Of a DNA stretch of 64,000 nucleotides, positions 52,873-61,847 are shown piece by piece; position 1 is the first letter of the stretch; every line of letters begins with the position of its first letter. Source of the stretch: Sulfuritalea sp. (GTDB lineage: Bacteria > Pseudomonadota > Gammaproteobacteria > Burkholderiales > Rhodocyclaceae); the NCBI GenBank assembly GCA_016710465.1, contig JADJVS010000002.1:1-64000 (forward strand), written 5' to 3'. The notes under the pieces are model-generated. The model did no database searches, had not been told where the DNA came from, and was given only the letters and a program-made list of their open reading frames with translations. The translations under genes were made by a program, and so were the position numbers.

Positions 52873-53334
52873 ATGAAATGGATCACCCGCGAACGCCCGA
52901 AGATCGACCGTATCGCCTGCCCCTGGCTGGTGGCGCGCTTCGTCGACGAAAACCCCGAGTTCCTCTACGTGCCGGGCGGCGATGTCATGAAGATTGCCAC
53001 CGAAACCGGGGCGATTCCCTATGACGTGCCGGGCGTCGAGCTCGGCCACCATGGCGACCGGTGCAGCTTCGATGCCTTCATCGCCAAATACGCGCTGAAG
53101 GACGCCGCGCTGGACAAGCTGGCGCAGATCGTGCGCGCCGCCGACTGCGGCGCGCCGCAACTGGCGAAGGAATCCCACGGCCTGCTGGCGATCTCGAAGG
53201 GGCTCTCGCTCAATTTCGAGAATGACCTCGAAATGCTGAAGCACGGCATGGTGATTTACGACGCGCTCTACGCCTGGTGCGCCGACACCCCGTTGAAGCA
53301 GATCGGGCAATTGTTCGGCATGCGCTCGGCATGA
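52873..53334 (+). CDS. short ChrB-like protein (C-terminal domain only)
   Basis: A 153-residue protein matching the C-terminal domain of ChrB but without the winged-helix half. MKWITRERPKIDRIACPWLVARFVD corresponds to the WVDRMASAWLIRRF region of the upstream full-length protein, followed by GHHGDRCSFDAFIAKYAL. Such short forms are common in chr operons; their chemistry (perhaps chromate binding or reduction support) is not established. Six bases after chrA; its stop overlaps the region just before the MFS start. Confidence 0.85.
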   Translation: MKWITRERPKIDRIACPWLVARFVDENPEFLYVPGGDVMKIATETGAIPYDVPGVELGHHGDRCSFDAFIAKYALKDAALDKLAQIVRAADCGAPQLAKESHGLLAISKGLSLNFENDLEMLKHGMVIYDALYAWCADTPLKQIGQLFGMRSA

Positions 53335-53335
53335 A

Positions 53336-54523
53336 ATGAGCGCTGCCCGCCGCGAGCTGCGCCTGCTGCTGTTCGGGCGCGGCCTGCGTGCCGGGGTCGA
53401 TGGCTGCGTCGCGGTGCTGCTGCCGGCCTACCTGCTGGCGCTCGGCCATGGCGTATGGGAAGTCGGCGTGCTGAGCACGGCGACCCTGCTCGGTTCGGCG
53501 CTGGCGACGCTGGCGCTGGGCGCCTGGGGCCACCGCGCGCCGCAGCGTTCCCTGATGCTCGGTGCGGCCCTGCTGATGGCGGCCACCGGGCTGGGCTTCG
53601 CCGGGCTGACGAGCTTCTGGCCGCTGCTGCTGGTGGCGTTCCTAGGCACGCTGAATCCGGGTTCGGGCGATGTCAGCGTGTTTCTGCCGCTGGAACACGC
53701 GCGCCTGGCGCAGGTAGGTGAGGGCATGGACCGCACGCGGATCTTTGCCCGCTACAGCCTGGTCGGGGCCCTGTGTGCCGCGCTTGGTGCGCTGGCCGCC
53801 GGCCTGCCGGACCTGCTCGCTGAAGCCGGCGTCGACCGACTTGAAGCCCTGCGCGGCATGTTCCTTGTCTATGCCGGTGTTGGCCTGCTTATCTGGCGGC
53901 TGTATGTGCGCATTCCAATGCCAGTGGCGCAGGCAGAGGCGACACCGCCCATGCCGCTGGGCCCTTCGCGCGGTATCGTCGTCCGGCTCGCGCTGCTGTT
54001 TTCCGTGGATGCCTTCGCCGGCGGGCTGGTGGTGAATTCCTTGCTGGCGCTGTGGCTGTTCGAGCGCTTCGGGCTCTCGCTGGCGGCGGCGGGCGCCTTC
54101 TTCTTCTGGTCCGGGCTGCTGGGCGCGCTCTCGCAACTCGCGGCCCCCTGGCTGGCCCGCCGCATCGGCCTGATCAACACCATGGTGTTCACCCACATCC
54201 CGGCCAGCCTGTTCCTCATCGTTGCCGCGTTGGCGCCCGACCTGACCTGGGCCATGGGCCTGCTGCTGGCGCGTGCCGCGCTGTCGCAGATGGACGTGCC
54301 GGCGCGTTCGGCCTATGTGATGGCGGTGGTCACGCCCGGCGAGCGCGCGGCGGCGGCGAGCTTTACCGCCGTGCCGCGCAGCCTCGCCGCCGCGCTGAGC
54401 CCGGCGCTGGGCGGCGTCCTGTTGGCCGGCGGCTGGCTTGCGGCCCCGCTGCTTGCCTGTGGTGTGCTCAAGATCGCCTACGACCTCGCCTTGTGGCGGA
54501 GCTGCCGGCAACACCCGATCTGA
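53336..54523 (+). CDS. MFS transporter of the chromate operon
   Basis: A 395-residue major-facilitator protein with twelve predicted helices. The first half is glycine/alanine-rich, and the A-motif equivalent is GAWGHRAPQRSLMLGAAL. It starts one base after the short ChrB gene, so it belongs to the chr operon. MFS genes accompany chrBA in many betaproteobacteria, but what they move is not known. Confidence 0.86.
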   Translation: MSAARRELRLLLFGRGLRAGVDGCVAVLLPAYLLALGHGVWEVGVLSTATLLGSALATLALGAWGHRAPQRSLMLGAALLMAATGLGFAGLTSFWPLLLVAFLGTLNPGSGDVSVFLPLEHARLAQVGEGMDRTRIFARYSLVGALCAALGALAAGLPDLLAEAGVDRLEALRGMFLVYAGVGLLIWRLYVRIPMPVAQAEATPPMPLGPSRGIVVRLALLFSVDAFAGGLVVNSLLALWLFERFGLSLAAAGAFFFWSGLLGALSQLAAPWLARRIGLINTMVFTHIPASLFLIVAALAPDLTWAMGLLLARAALSQMDVPARSAYVMAVVTPGERAAAASFTAVPRSLAAALSPALGGVLLAGGWLAAPLLACGVLKIAYDLALWRSCRQHPI

Positions 54524-54631
54524 GCGGTGGTTAGTAGAGTGGATACAAGCTAACCGAATAAATTGCTTTAGGTGGAAATCAAATCTTCGCAAGCCATTGA
54601 ATGCGCATGGTGCTGAAGAAAAAGCCCAATA

Positions 54632-54646
54632 TGGCCCGGGACTTGC
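54632..54646 (+). promoter_or_regulatory. sigma-54 (-24/-12) promoter of the Hyb-type hydrogenase operon
   Basis: TGGCCC-N5-TTGC (54632-54646) with exact GG-N10-GC spacing; the -12 box is perfect and the -24 box has one mismatch to TGGCAC. The predicted start is near 54658, about 49 nt before the small-subunit ATG, with AGGGGGA as ribosome-binding site. Known membrane-bound hydrogenase operons in betaproteobacteria use sigma-54 with an NtrC-type activator (HoxA/HupR). Confidence 0.65.
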
Positions 54647-54706
54647 GTTTGTCTCTCCTCAAATACGGGCCGGGGTGCGGCCCGGCACACCAGGGGGACA
54701 GCAGAC

Positions 54707-55912
54707 ATGGGCAATCTCAACGAATTTTTCGACACCGGTCGTAACGCGCTCGATGATGTCGAGCGACGCCTCGACATGCCGCGCCGCGAATTCCTGCAGT
54801 TCTGCGCCACGGTGGCCGCCACGCTGGGCCTGCCGGCCGGCGCCGAGGCGGCGGTGGCCAAGGCGGTGGAAGCCGCCAAGCGGCCCTCGGTGATCTGGTT
54901 GCACTTCCAGGAATGCACCGGTTGCTCCGAGTCGCTGCTGCGCGCCGAGCACCCGACCCTGGAAAAGCTGATCCTCGACGTCATCTCGCTCGACTACCAC
55001 GAGACCCTGATGGCCGCCGCCGGGCACCAGGCCGAAGCCGCACGCAAGGCGGCGATGAAGGCCAACAAGGGCAAGTACGTGCTGGTGGTGGAAGGCGCGA
55101 TCCCGACCAAAGCCAACGGCATCTACTGCAAGATTGGCGGCCATACCGCGATCGACCTGCTCAAGGAATGCGCGGCCGACGCCGCCGCGGTGATCGCCAT
55201 CGGCTCCTGTGCCTCCTGGGGCGGCATGCCCTCGACCATTCCCTCGATTTCCGGCGCCGATTCCAGCCCGACCGGTTCCGCCGGTGTCGCCGAAATCCTT
55301 GGCAAGCCGGTGATGACCATCCCCGGCTGCCCGCCCAACCCCTACAACTTCCTCGCCGCCGTGGTGCATTTCCTCACCTTCGGCAAGCTGCCGGAACTCG
55401 ACAAGCTGGGTCGCCCCAAATTCGCCTATTCGCGCCTGATCCACGAAAACTGCGAGCGTCGCGCCCACTTCGACGCCGGCCGCTTCGCCATGGAATTCGG
55501 CGATTCCGGCCACCGCCAGGGCTACTGCCTCTACAAGCTGGGCTGCAAGGGCCCCGAGACCTATGCCAACTGTTCGACCCTGGGCTTCGGCGATGCCGGC
55601 GAGAACAACTGGCCGGTGGGTTGCGGCCATCCCTGCATCGGCTGTACCGAAAAAGGTGTTGGCTTCACCAAGCCGATCCATCAAGTTGCCAAGATGCTCA
55701 ACGTCACGCCGCCCTTGCAGTACCCGCGCATCGTCGAAGAGCAGGGCAAGGCCGCGTCCTTCGCTTCCGCCGCCGCCGTGGCGGCGGTAGCCGGCGCCGC
55801 CGCCGGTGCCGCCGTGATGCTGACGCGCAACCTCGGCCTGAGTCACGCCGCCGAGGAGGCCGAGCGTGCCAAGGCAGCGGGCAAGGCAAGCGACGACAAG
55901 GCCGGAGCCTGA
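54707..55912 (+). CDS. hybO: [NiFe] uptake hydrogenase small subunit (HybO type)
   Basis: Iron-sulfur subunit of the periplasm-facing, membrane-bound hydrogenase. 401 residues with a twin-arginine signal (PRREFLQFCATVAATLG, around residues 25-41). Proximal-cluster ligands start at QECTGCSESLLRAEHP, with IGSCASWGG, PGCPPNPYN and the medial/distal cluster Cys in YCLYKLGCKGPETYANC and PVGCGHPCIGC. The C-terminal hydrophobic anchor is at about residues 355-385. First gene of the operon. Confidence 0.94.
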   Translation: MGNLNEFFDTGRNALDDVERRLDMPRREFLQFCATVAATLGLPAGAEAAVAKAVEAAKRPSVIWLHFQECTGCSESLLRAEHPTLEKLILDVISLDYHETLMAAAGHQAEAARKAAMKANKGKYVLVVEGAIPTKANGIYCKIGGHTAIDLLKECAADAAAVIAIGSCASWGGMPSTIPSISGADSSPTGSAGVAEILGKPVMTIPGCPPNPYNFLAAVVHFLTFGKLPELDKLGRPKFAYSRLIHENCERRAHFDAGRFAMEFGDSGHRQGYCLYKLGCKGPETYANCSTLGFGDAGENNWPVGCGHPCIGCTEKGVGFTKPIHQVAKMLNVTPPLQYPRIVEEQGKAASFASAAAVAAVAGAAAGAAVMLTRNLGLSHAAEEAERAKAAGKASDDKAGA

Positions 55913-55914
55913 TC

Positions 55915-56970
55915 ATGGGCACCCGGCGAGATTTCCTCAAGGGAATGCTGGCGGGAAGTGCCGCTGCCACGGCTGGTGCCGTGGCGACTCCCGCCGTGGC
56001 GCGTGAAACCCGTCCGCGTCCTCCCGAGGCCCTGGGCCTGCTCTACGACGCCACGCTCTGCGTCGGCTGCAAGGCCTGCGTTGCCGCCTGCAAGACGGCC
56101 AACAACAACCCGGCCGAGTTCTCGACGCTCGACCACCTGTGGGACACGCCGCTCGATACCTCGGGCTACACCTTCAACCTGATCAAGATGTACCGCAATG
56201 GCACCATGGATGCCAAGGACCAGGAGACCAACGGCTTCGCTTTCATGAAGACGTCCTGCATGCACTGCGGCGACCCGTCCTGCGTCTCGGCCTGCCCGGT
56301 GTCGGCGATGACCAAGGACCCGGTGACCGGCGTGGTCGGCTACAACCCGGACAAGTGCATCGGCTGCCGCTACTGCGTTGCCGCCTGCCCCTTCGGCATT
56401 CCCAAGTACCAGTACGATTCGCCCACCGGGCGCATCGGCAAGTGCGAGCTGTGCCGCCACCGCCACAAGGACGGCCATTACTCGGCCTGCGCCGAGGTCT
56501 GCCCGACCGGCGCCACGCTCTTCGGCCGCACCGAAGACCTGCTGGCCGAGGCCAAGCGCCGCATCGCCATGAAGCCCGGCGAGATGAACCGCTTCCCGCG
56601 CGGGCACCTGCGCCACGCCCAGGAAAAAGCCCTGCAGGGCAAGCCGGACGGCAAGGGCGTGATGATGCGCGCCGGCTGGCGCGACGAGCCCGACCAGAGC
56701 TATGAAACCCAGGCCGGCAAGTACCTGCAGCATGTCTATGGCGAAAAGGAATACGGCGGCACCCAGGTGCTCAAGCTCTCAGCGGTGAACTTCCAGAAGG
56801 TCGGCCTGCCCGACCTGCCGCCGGATGCCGCCGCCGCGATGTCCGAAACCATCCAGCACACGCTCTACGGCAATCTCATCATGCCCTTCGCCGTGCTGGG
56901 CGCGATGACTTATGTCGCCAAGCGCAACGTCAAGCCGGAGGATGACGAATCCGGCAAGGAGGGGAGCTGA
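55915..56970 (+). CDS. hybA: hydrogenase ferredoxin-like subunit HybA
   Basis: Periplasmic four-cluster [4Fe-4S] protein that carries electrons from the hydrogenase to the HybB membrane subunit. 351 residues: Tat signal GTRRDFLKGMLAGSAAATAG, ferredoxin motifs CVGCKACVAACK, CMHCGDPSCVSACP, CIGCRYCVAACPFG and CELCRHR...CAEVCPTGA. A C-terminal hydrophobic helix (LYGNLIMPFAVLGAMTYVA) anchors it. ATG two bases after the small-subunit stop; the next ATG follows two bases after its own. Confidence 0.93.
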   Translation: MGTRRDFLKGMLAGSAAATAGAVATPAVARETRPRPPEALGLLYDATLCVGCKACVAACKTANNNPAEFSTLDHLWDTPLDTSGYTFNLIKMYRNGTMDAKDQETNGFAFMKTSCMHCGDPSCVSACPVSAMTKDPVTGVVGYNPDKCIGCRYCVAACPFGIPKYQYDSPTGRIGKCELCRHRHKDGHYSACAEVCPTGATLFGRTEDLLAEAKRRIAMKPGEMNRFPRGHLRHAQEKALQGKPDGKGVMMRAGWRDEPDQSYETQAGKYLQHVYGEKEYGGTQVLKLSAVNFQKVGLPDLPPDAAAAMSETIQHTLYGNLIMPFAVLGAMTYVAKRNVKPEDDESGKEGS

Positions 56971-56972
56971 CC

Positions 56973-58145
56973 ATGGCCAATCACAATCATGCGGCGCCCG
57001 CGCCCGTCGGCGGCAGCCTGATCAATGCCATCACGCTGACCTGCGGCGTCTTGATCGCGCTGATGGCGGCGATCCTGATGGTCCGCTTCCTGTTCGGCCT
57101 CGGTGCCGTGACCGGCCTCAACGATGGCTATCCCTGGGGCATCTGGGTGGTGGTCGACGTGGTGATCGGCTCGGCCTTCGCCTGCGGCGGCTTCTCGGTG
57201 GCGATGCTGGTCTACATCTTCAACCGGGGTGAGTACCACCCGCTGGTGCGCCCCGCGCTGCTGGCCAGCCTGTTCGGCTATACCCTGGCCGCCGCCGGCG
57301 TGATCTTCGACCTAGGCCGCTGGTGGAATGTCTGGAACATGTTCTGGCCCGGATCGATCAACCCGAACTCCGTGATGTTCGAGGTCGCGGTCTGCATCAC
57401 GCTGTATGTCATGGTGATGTGGATCGAGTTCTCGCCGACATTCCTGGAGCAGATGGGCAAGGTCGATGCGAGAAAGAAACTCGGCAAGGCCATGTTCTTC
57501 TTCATCGCGCTGGGCACGGTGCTGCCGATGATGCACCAGTCATCGCTGGGCACCCTGCTGGTGGTGATGGGCGTGCAGATCCATCCGCTGTGGCAGACGC
57601 CGCTGTTGCCGCTGCTCTATCTGCTTTCCGCGATCACCATGGGTTATGCGGTGGTGCTGTTCGAGTCCTGCCTGACCTCGTCGGCCTACCGGCGCAAGCT
57701 GGAAACCCACATGCTGACGCCGCTGGCGAAAATCATGCTCGGCTTCCTCGCGGTCTATCTCATCGTCCGCGTCGGCGACCTGCTGGTGCGCGGCGCCTTG
57801 CCCAAGGCCTTCGTGCCCTCGGTCGAGGCGCTGATGTTCTGGCTGGAAATGCTCAGCTTCATCGCCCCGCTGATCCTGATCGGGGCCGAGAGCAATCGCC
57901 GCAACCCGGCGCGACTGTTCCTCGCCGGCGTGCTGCTGATGCTGGGCGGCGCGCTGCTGCGCCTCAACGGCTTCCTCATCGGCTACGAGACCAATGTCGA
58001 TGGCGCCGGCGGCTACAGCTACTTCCCGACCCTGGCCGAAGTCCTGGTCACCGCCGGCATGTTCGCCATCGAGGTTCTCGGTTACATCGTCATCACCCGC
58101 CGCTTCCCGGTCCTGCCCCGGGAACACGCGCAGGCCGCTCATTGA
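56973..58145 (+). CDS. hybB: hydrogenase membrane subunit HybB (NrfD family)
   Basis: A 390-residue integral membrane protein with about ten helices of the NrfD/PsrC family, the quinone-reducing part of the Hyb complex; it holds no haem. Conserved parts include DGYPWGIWVVVDVVIGSAFACGG and RGEYHPLVRPALLASLFGY. This subunit distinguishes Hyb-type from cytochrome-b-linked (HupC/HoxZ) hydrogenases, none of which is present. Confidence 0.92.
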   Translation: MANHNHAAPAPVGGSLINAITLTCGVLIALMAAILMVRFLFGLGAVTGLNDGYPWGIWVVVDVVIGSAFACGGFSVAMLVYIFNRGEYHPLVRPALLASLFGYTLAAAGVIFDLGRWWNVWNMFWPGSINPNSVMFEVAVCITLYVMVMWIEFSPTFLEQMGKVDARKKLGKAMFFFIALGTVLPMMHQSSLGTLLVVMGVQIHPLWQTPLLPLLYLLSAITMGYAVVLFESCLTSSAYRRKLETHMLTPLAKIMLGFLAVYLIVRVGDLLVRGALPKAFVPSVEALMFWLEMLSFIAPLILIGAESNRRNPARLFLAGVLLMLGGALLRLNGFLIGYETNVDGAGGYSYFPTLAEVLVTAGMFAIEVLGYIVITRRFPVLPREHAQAAH

Positions 58146-58163
58146 ATCAGGGAGAGAGAAAAA

Positions 58164-59870
58164 ATGTCCAAGCGCGTAACGATTGATCCCATCACCCGCA
58201 TCGAAGGCCACCTGCGCATCGACGTCGATGTCGATGGCGGCCGCGTCAAGAAGGCCTGGTCTTCCGGCCAGATGTGGCGCGGCGTCGAACTCATCCTGCT
58301 CGGCCGCGATCCGCGCGACGCCTGGGCCATCACCCAGCGCATCTGCGGCGTTTGCACCACGGTGCATGCCATCACCTCGGTGCGTGCCGTCGAGAACGCA
58401 CTGCAGATGGAAGTGCCGCTCAATGCCCAGTACATCCGCAACCTGATCATCCTGGCCCACGCCGTGCATGACCAGATCGTGCACTTCTACCACCTCTCGG
58501 CGCTTGACTGGGTCGATGTCACCTCGGCGCTGAAGGCCGATCCGGACAAGGCCGCCGCGCTGGGCGAAAGCCTCTCGTCCTGGCACCTCAACGGCAAGCA
58601 CGAGATGCGCCGCGTGCATGAGCGGCTCAAGCATTTCGTCAATGGCGGCCAGCTCGGCATCTTCACCAACGGTTACTGGGGCCACCCGGCGATGAAGCTT
58701 TCGCCCGAGGTCAATCTGATGGCCGTGGCGCATTACCTGCAGGCGCTGGAAGTGCAGCGCAAGGCCAACAAGATCGTCGCCATCCTCGGTGCCAAGACGC
58801 CGCACATCCAGAACGTGGCGGTGGGTGGCGTCGCCAACCCGATCGCCACCGACTCGCAGGCGGTGCTCACCGTCGAGCGCCTGATGGCGATCAAGGGTTT
58901 CATCGACGAGCTTTCCGACTTCGTCAAGAACGTTTACCTGATCGACGTCGCCGCCGTCGGTGCTTTCTATGCCGACTGGACGGCGATCGGCAAGGGCGTC
59001 ACCAACTACCTGGCCGTGCCCGACATTCCGATGGACACCAAGGGCACGCAGTTCGCCATGCCCGGCGGCTTCATCGAGGGCGGCAACCTTTCCAGCTACA
59101 AGCCGATCAAGACCTTCGGCGACGAGTATTTCACCAAGGGCGTCGAGGAGTCGGTCAAGCATTCCTGGTACGACTATTCCAAGGGCGGCGCGCTGCATCC
59201 CTACAAGGGCGAGACCAAGCCCAACTACACCGACTTCAAGGACGACGCCAAGTATTCCTGGCTCAAGTCGCCCACCTTCTACGGCAAGGTAACCCAGGTC
59301 GGCCCCCTGGCGCGCGTGCTCAACATGCTCGCCGCCGGCCACGAGCCGACCAAGAAATACGCCACCGCCGCGCTCGACACCGTCTCGGCGCTGGCCAAGA
59401 CCAAGGTCGGCCTCGATGCCATGCACTCGACCATCGGCCGCCATGCCGCGCGCGCCGTGACGGCCGCGGTGCAGGTCGACATGCTGGCCGGGCAGTGGTC
59501 CGCGCTGGTCGAGAATATCGGCAAGGGCGACACCAAGACCTTCAACGCGCCCAAATTTCCCAAGGACGAAGTCATGGGCGTCGGCTTCCACGAAGCCCCG
59601 CGCGGCGCGCTGTCGCACTGGGTGGTCATCGACAACGGCAAGATCAAGAATTACCAGTGCGTCGTGCCCTCGACCTGGAACGCCTGCCCGCGCAACGAGA
59701 AGGACGAGCCCGGCCCCTACGAGGCCTCGCTGCTCAACACCCCGATCGCCGATGCCGAGAAGCCGCTGGAGGTCTTGCGCACCATCCACTCATTCGATCC
59801 CTGCATCGCCTGCGCGATTCACCTGACCGACAAGGAAAGCAATACCGCGATCAGCGTGAAGGCGGTTTGA
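58164..59870 (+). CDS. hybC: [NiFe] uptake hydrogenase large subunit (HybC type)
   Basis: Active-site subunit, 568 residues, exported with its small partner. Nickel ligands: L1 RICGVCTTVHAIT and L2 DPCIACAIH. Cleavage after that His would remove 15 residues (LTDKESNTAISVKAV). Typical N-terminus VTIDPITRIEGHLRIDV. Ribosome-binding site GGGAGAGAG before the ATG at 58164. Followed immediately by its protease gene. Confidence 0.95.
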   Translation: MSKRVTIDPITRIEGHLRIDVDVDGGRVKKAWSSGQMWRGVELILLGRDPRDAWAITQRICGVCTTVHAITSVRAVENALQMEVPLNAQYIRNLIILAHAVHDQIVHFYHLSALDWVDVTSALKADPDKAAALGESLSSWHLNGKHEMRRVHERLKHFVNGGQLGIFTNGYWGHPAMKLSPEVNLMAVAHYLQALEVQRKANKIVAILGAKTPHIQNVAVGGVANPIATDSQAVLTVERLMAIKGFIDELSDFVKNVYLIDVAAVGAFYADWTAIGKGVTNYLAVPDIPMDTKGTQFAMPGGFIEGGNLSSYKPIKTFGDEYFTKGVEESVKHSWYDYSKGGALHPYKGETKPNYTDFKDDAKYSWLKSPTFYGKVTQVGPLARVLNMLAAGHEPTKKYATAALDTVSALAKTKVGLDAMHSTIGRHAARAVTAAVQVDMLAGQWSALVENIGKGDTKTFNAPKFPKDEVMGVGFHEAPRGALSHWVVIDNGKIKNYQCVVPSTWNACPRNEKDEPGPYEASLLNTPIADAEKPLEVLRTIHSFDPCIACAIHLTDKESNTAISVKAV

Positions 59871-59872
59871 CC

Positions 59873-60361
59873 ATGCGCGCGGTCGTCCTCGGCGTCGGCA
59901 ACATCATCCTCAGCGACGAGGCCGCCGGCGTGCGCGCGGTCGAGGCCCTGGAACGCGGCTGGCTCCTGCCGCAGAACGTGATGGCCATCGACGGCGGCAC
60001 CTCGGGCATGGAAATGATCGAGGACCTCTCCGCCATTGATCTGCTGATCGTGCTCGACGTGGTCAAGACCGGCGCCGCGCCTGGCACGGTGGTCAAGATC
60101 AGCGGCGACGAGATCCCGGTGTTCTTCCGCAACAAGCTCTCGCCGCACCAGATCGCCTTGCCCGACGTGCTGGCCAGCCTGGAACTGCTCGACGCCATGC
60201 CCAGGGAAATCATGGTGCTCGGCGTCGAGTTCATCTCGCTCGAACTCGGCCTGGAAATGACGCCGACCATCGCCGAAAAGGTTCCCGTGCTTGCCGCCAT
60301 GGCCGCCGACGAATTGGCCCGGCGCGGCTATGTCGTCACGCCCATGAAGGAGGCCGCCTGA
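59873..60361 (+). CDS. hybD: hydrogenase maturation endopeptidase HybD
   Basis: Processes the large subunit after nickel insertion. 162 residues: LGVGNIILSDEAAGVRAVE with the first nickel-sensing acidic residue, LDVVKTGAAPG with the Asp, and SPHQIALPDVL with the His; these are the three known ligands of HybD. ATG two bases after the large-subunit stop. Confidence 0.93.
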   Translation: MRAVVLGVGNIILSDEAAGVRAVEALERGWLLPQNVMAIDGGTSGMEMIEDLSAIDLLIVLDVVKTGAAPGTVVKISGDEIPVFFRNKLSPHQIALPDVLASLELLDAMPREIMVLGVEFISLELGLEMTPTIAEKVPVLAAMAADELARRGYVVTPMKEAA

Positions 60362-60362
60362 G

Positions 60363-60617
60363 ATGTGCCTCGCCGCACCCTCGAAAGTTATCGAAGTGCG
60401 CGATGGCATGGCCGTCACCGAATGCTTCGGCCTGGTGCGCGAAGTCAGCCTGCTGCTGATGGACGAAGAGATCGCCGTCGGCGACTATCTGCTGATCCAG
60501 GCCGGCGGCTTTGCCTTCGAAAAGGTCGAGGAGGCGAGGGCGCTCGAAGCGCTGGAACTGATGCGCGAACTCACGGCACAGGGCGGCGACGCGCGCGAGT
60601 GGGGCCTGGCGGCGTGA
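60363..60617 (+). CDS. hypC: hydrogenase assembly chaperone HypC/HybG
   Basis: An 84-residue chaperone starting MCLAAPSKVIEV; the N-terminal Cys carries the Fe(CN)2CO group to the large subunit with HypD. Conserved GDYLLIQAGGFAFEKV follows. It is the only hyp gene in the window, so HypABDEF must be encoded elsewhere. The stop overlaps the hybE start (GTGA). Confidence 0.93.
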   Translation: MCLAAPSKVIEVRDGMAVTECFGLVREVSLLLMDEEIAVGDYLLIQAGGFAFEKVEEARALEALELMRELTAQGGDAREWGLAA

Positions 60618-61096
60618 GCTTTCGCATCCATCGCGAAAGCCCCGCCGACGCCGTCGAGGAAGCCTTCTTCCGCATCCAGCGCGAGCAGATGGCCGATGTG
60701 CCAATACTCAACCACGCGCTGAGTGTCGAGGCGGTCGATTTCCAGCGCTGGCAGGGCCACTGGCTGGGCATCGTGGTAACGCCTTGGTGCATGAGCGCCT
60801 TGCTGGTGCCGGGCAGCGAAGCCGACTGGCAGAGCACGGGCGACAACAGGCGCCGCTTCGTCAAGTTTCCCGCCGGCGATTTCGCCTTTCTCGGCAGCAC
60901 GGCCGCCGAACTCGGCGAGTATCAGAGCTGTTCGCTGTTCTCGCCGATGGGGCAGTTTGCCAATCAGTCGGAAGCGATCATGACGGCACGCGCCTCGATG
61001 ATCGCCCTGCTGACCGATCCAGCCTCGGCGAAGGCTGCTGTGCCGCCGCCCGGTCAGCCTTCGCTGTCGCGCCGCCGCTTCCTGGCGATGCGTTGA
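60614..61096 (+). CDS. hybE: [NiFe]-hydrogenase assembly chaperone HybE
   Basis: A 160-residue member of the HybE/HupJ-like family, thought to help pair the large and small subunits before export. Conserved parts: MADVPILNHALSVEAVDFQRW, GIVVTPWCMSALLVPG and FLGSTAAELGEYQSCSLFSPMGQF. GTG start. The C-terminus (SRRRFLAMR) resembles a twin-arginine motif, as in some relatives. Last gene of the hydrogenase operon. Confidence 0.88.
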   Translation: MSFRIHRESPADAVEEAFFRIQREQMADVPILNHALSVEAVDFQRWQGHWLGIVVTPWCMSALLVPGSEADWQSTGDNRRRFVKFPAGDFAFLGSTAAELGEYQSCSLFSPMGQFANQSEAIMTARASMIALLTDPASAKAAVPPPGQPSLSRRRFLAMR

Positions 61097-61134
61097 GCAT
61101 TCCGCTCGGATGCAGGCTTCGAGTGTGCCGTTCG

Positions 61135-61635
61135 TTAGGCGACCGGCTTGAGGCTGGCGGATTCGAGGGCGGTGAGGTCGTCGACCCCGGCCATATCGGC
61201 CAGCATGCGGGCGATCTTCCTCAGCGTGGCCGTCAGTGCCGAAAGTTCCTCGCCAAAGCTGCGGCGGCTGTCGGAGCCGGCAAACGCGCCTTCCACGCTG
61301 CGGCGATTCCATTTGGCGGTGAACGGGCGAACCACCTGGTTCAGCGCCAGGATGGCGATCTTGGCGAACTCCATGGAATCGCGCGAAAGGGGCCGCAGTA
61401 TCTGGCGCGTGATTTCGATGATGGAATTGATGCTCTCGAGGTCCGCCTTCTCGTCGCTGAAATCCTTGTCCGGTGGGCGCGCTGCGGTTCGCGTCAGCAA
61501 CTCGACATAGAGCTGCCAGGCCGCCAGCTTGTCTTCGTCCCGAGGTCGCCACTCCATGGCGAGGAAGCGATCGCCGAGTCGAAGCGATGCCATGTCCCGC
61601 TTCCTGAGCCACTCGCCCCAGGTCATCGTCGCCAT
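61135..61635 (-). CDS. hypothetical protein
   Basis: A helix-rich soluble protein of 166 residues if it starts at the ATG giving MATMTWGEWL (a GTG at 61683 would add 16). A recurring theme is long charged helices, with LAMEWRPRDEDKLAAWQLYVEL at the N-terminus. I do not recognise the family. It converges with the hydrogenase operon and lies 31 bp downstream of a tiny basic-protein gene on the same strand. Confidence 0.6.
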   Translation of the reverse strand: MATMTWGEWLRKRDMASLRLGDRFLAMEWRPRDEDKLAAWQLYVELLTRTAARPPDKDFSDEKADLESINSIIEITRQILRPLSRDSMEFAKIAILALNQVVRPFTAKWNRRSVEGAFAGSDSRRSFGEELSALTATLRKIARMLADMAGVDDLTALESASLKPVA

Positions 61636-61666
61636 TCCCGACGAGTCGGCTGGCACAAGCGATGGA

Positions 61667-61804
61667 CTAGACACGTGTGGCACCCGGCAGGAAGGCTACC
61701 GGCTCGCCGTTGTGCTTGCGGGCGTGCCGGGCGGCCTTCTTCTCCTTCAAATTCAGCAGCGGCTGCTTCTTGAGTTCCTTGTTGCCTTTTCGAAGCTTGG
61801 TCAT
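61667..61804 (-). CDS. very small basic protein
   Basis: A 45-residue Lys/Arg-rich peptide, MTKLRKGNKELKKQPLLNLK followed by EKKAARHARKHNG. A strong AAGGAG ribosome-binding site lies 7 bp before the ATG, which is the main reason to believe it. No family recognised; nucleic-acid binding would suit its charge. It sits between two other small unannotated minus-strand genes. Confidence 0.55.
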   Translation of the reverse strand: MTKLRKGNKELKKQPLLNLKEKKAARHARKHNGEPVAFLPGATRV

Positions 61805-61847
61805 GGTGCGTCTCCTTGGGTGTTCGGCACGGGCAAGGGCTGCTGTT

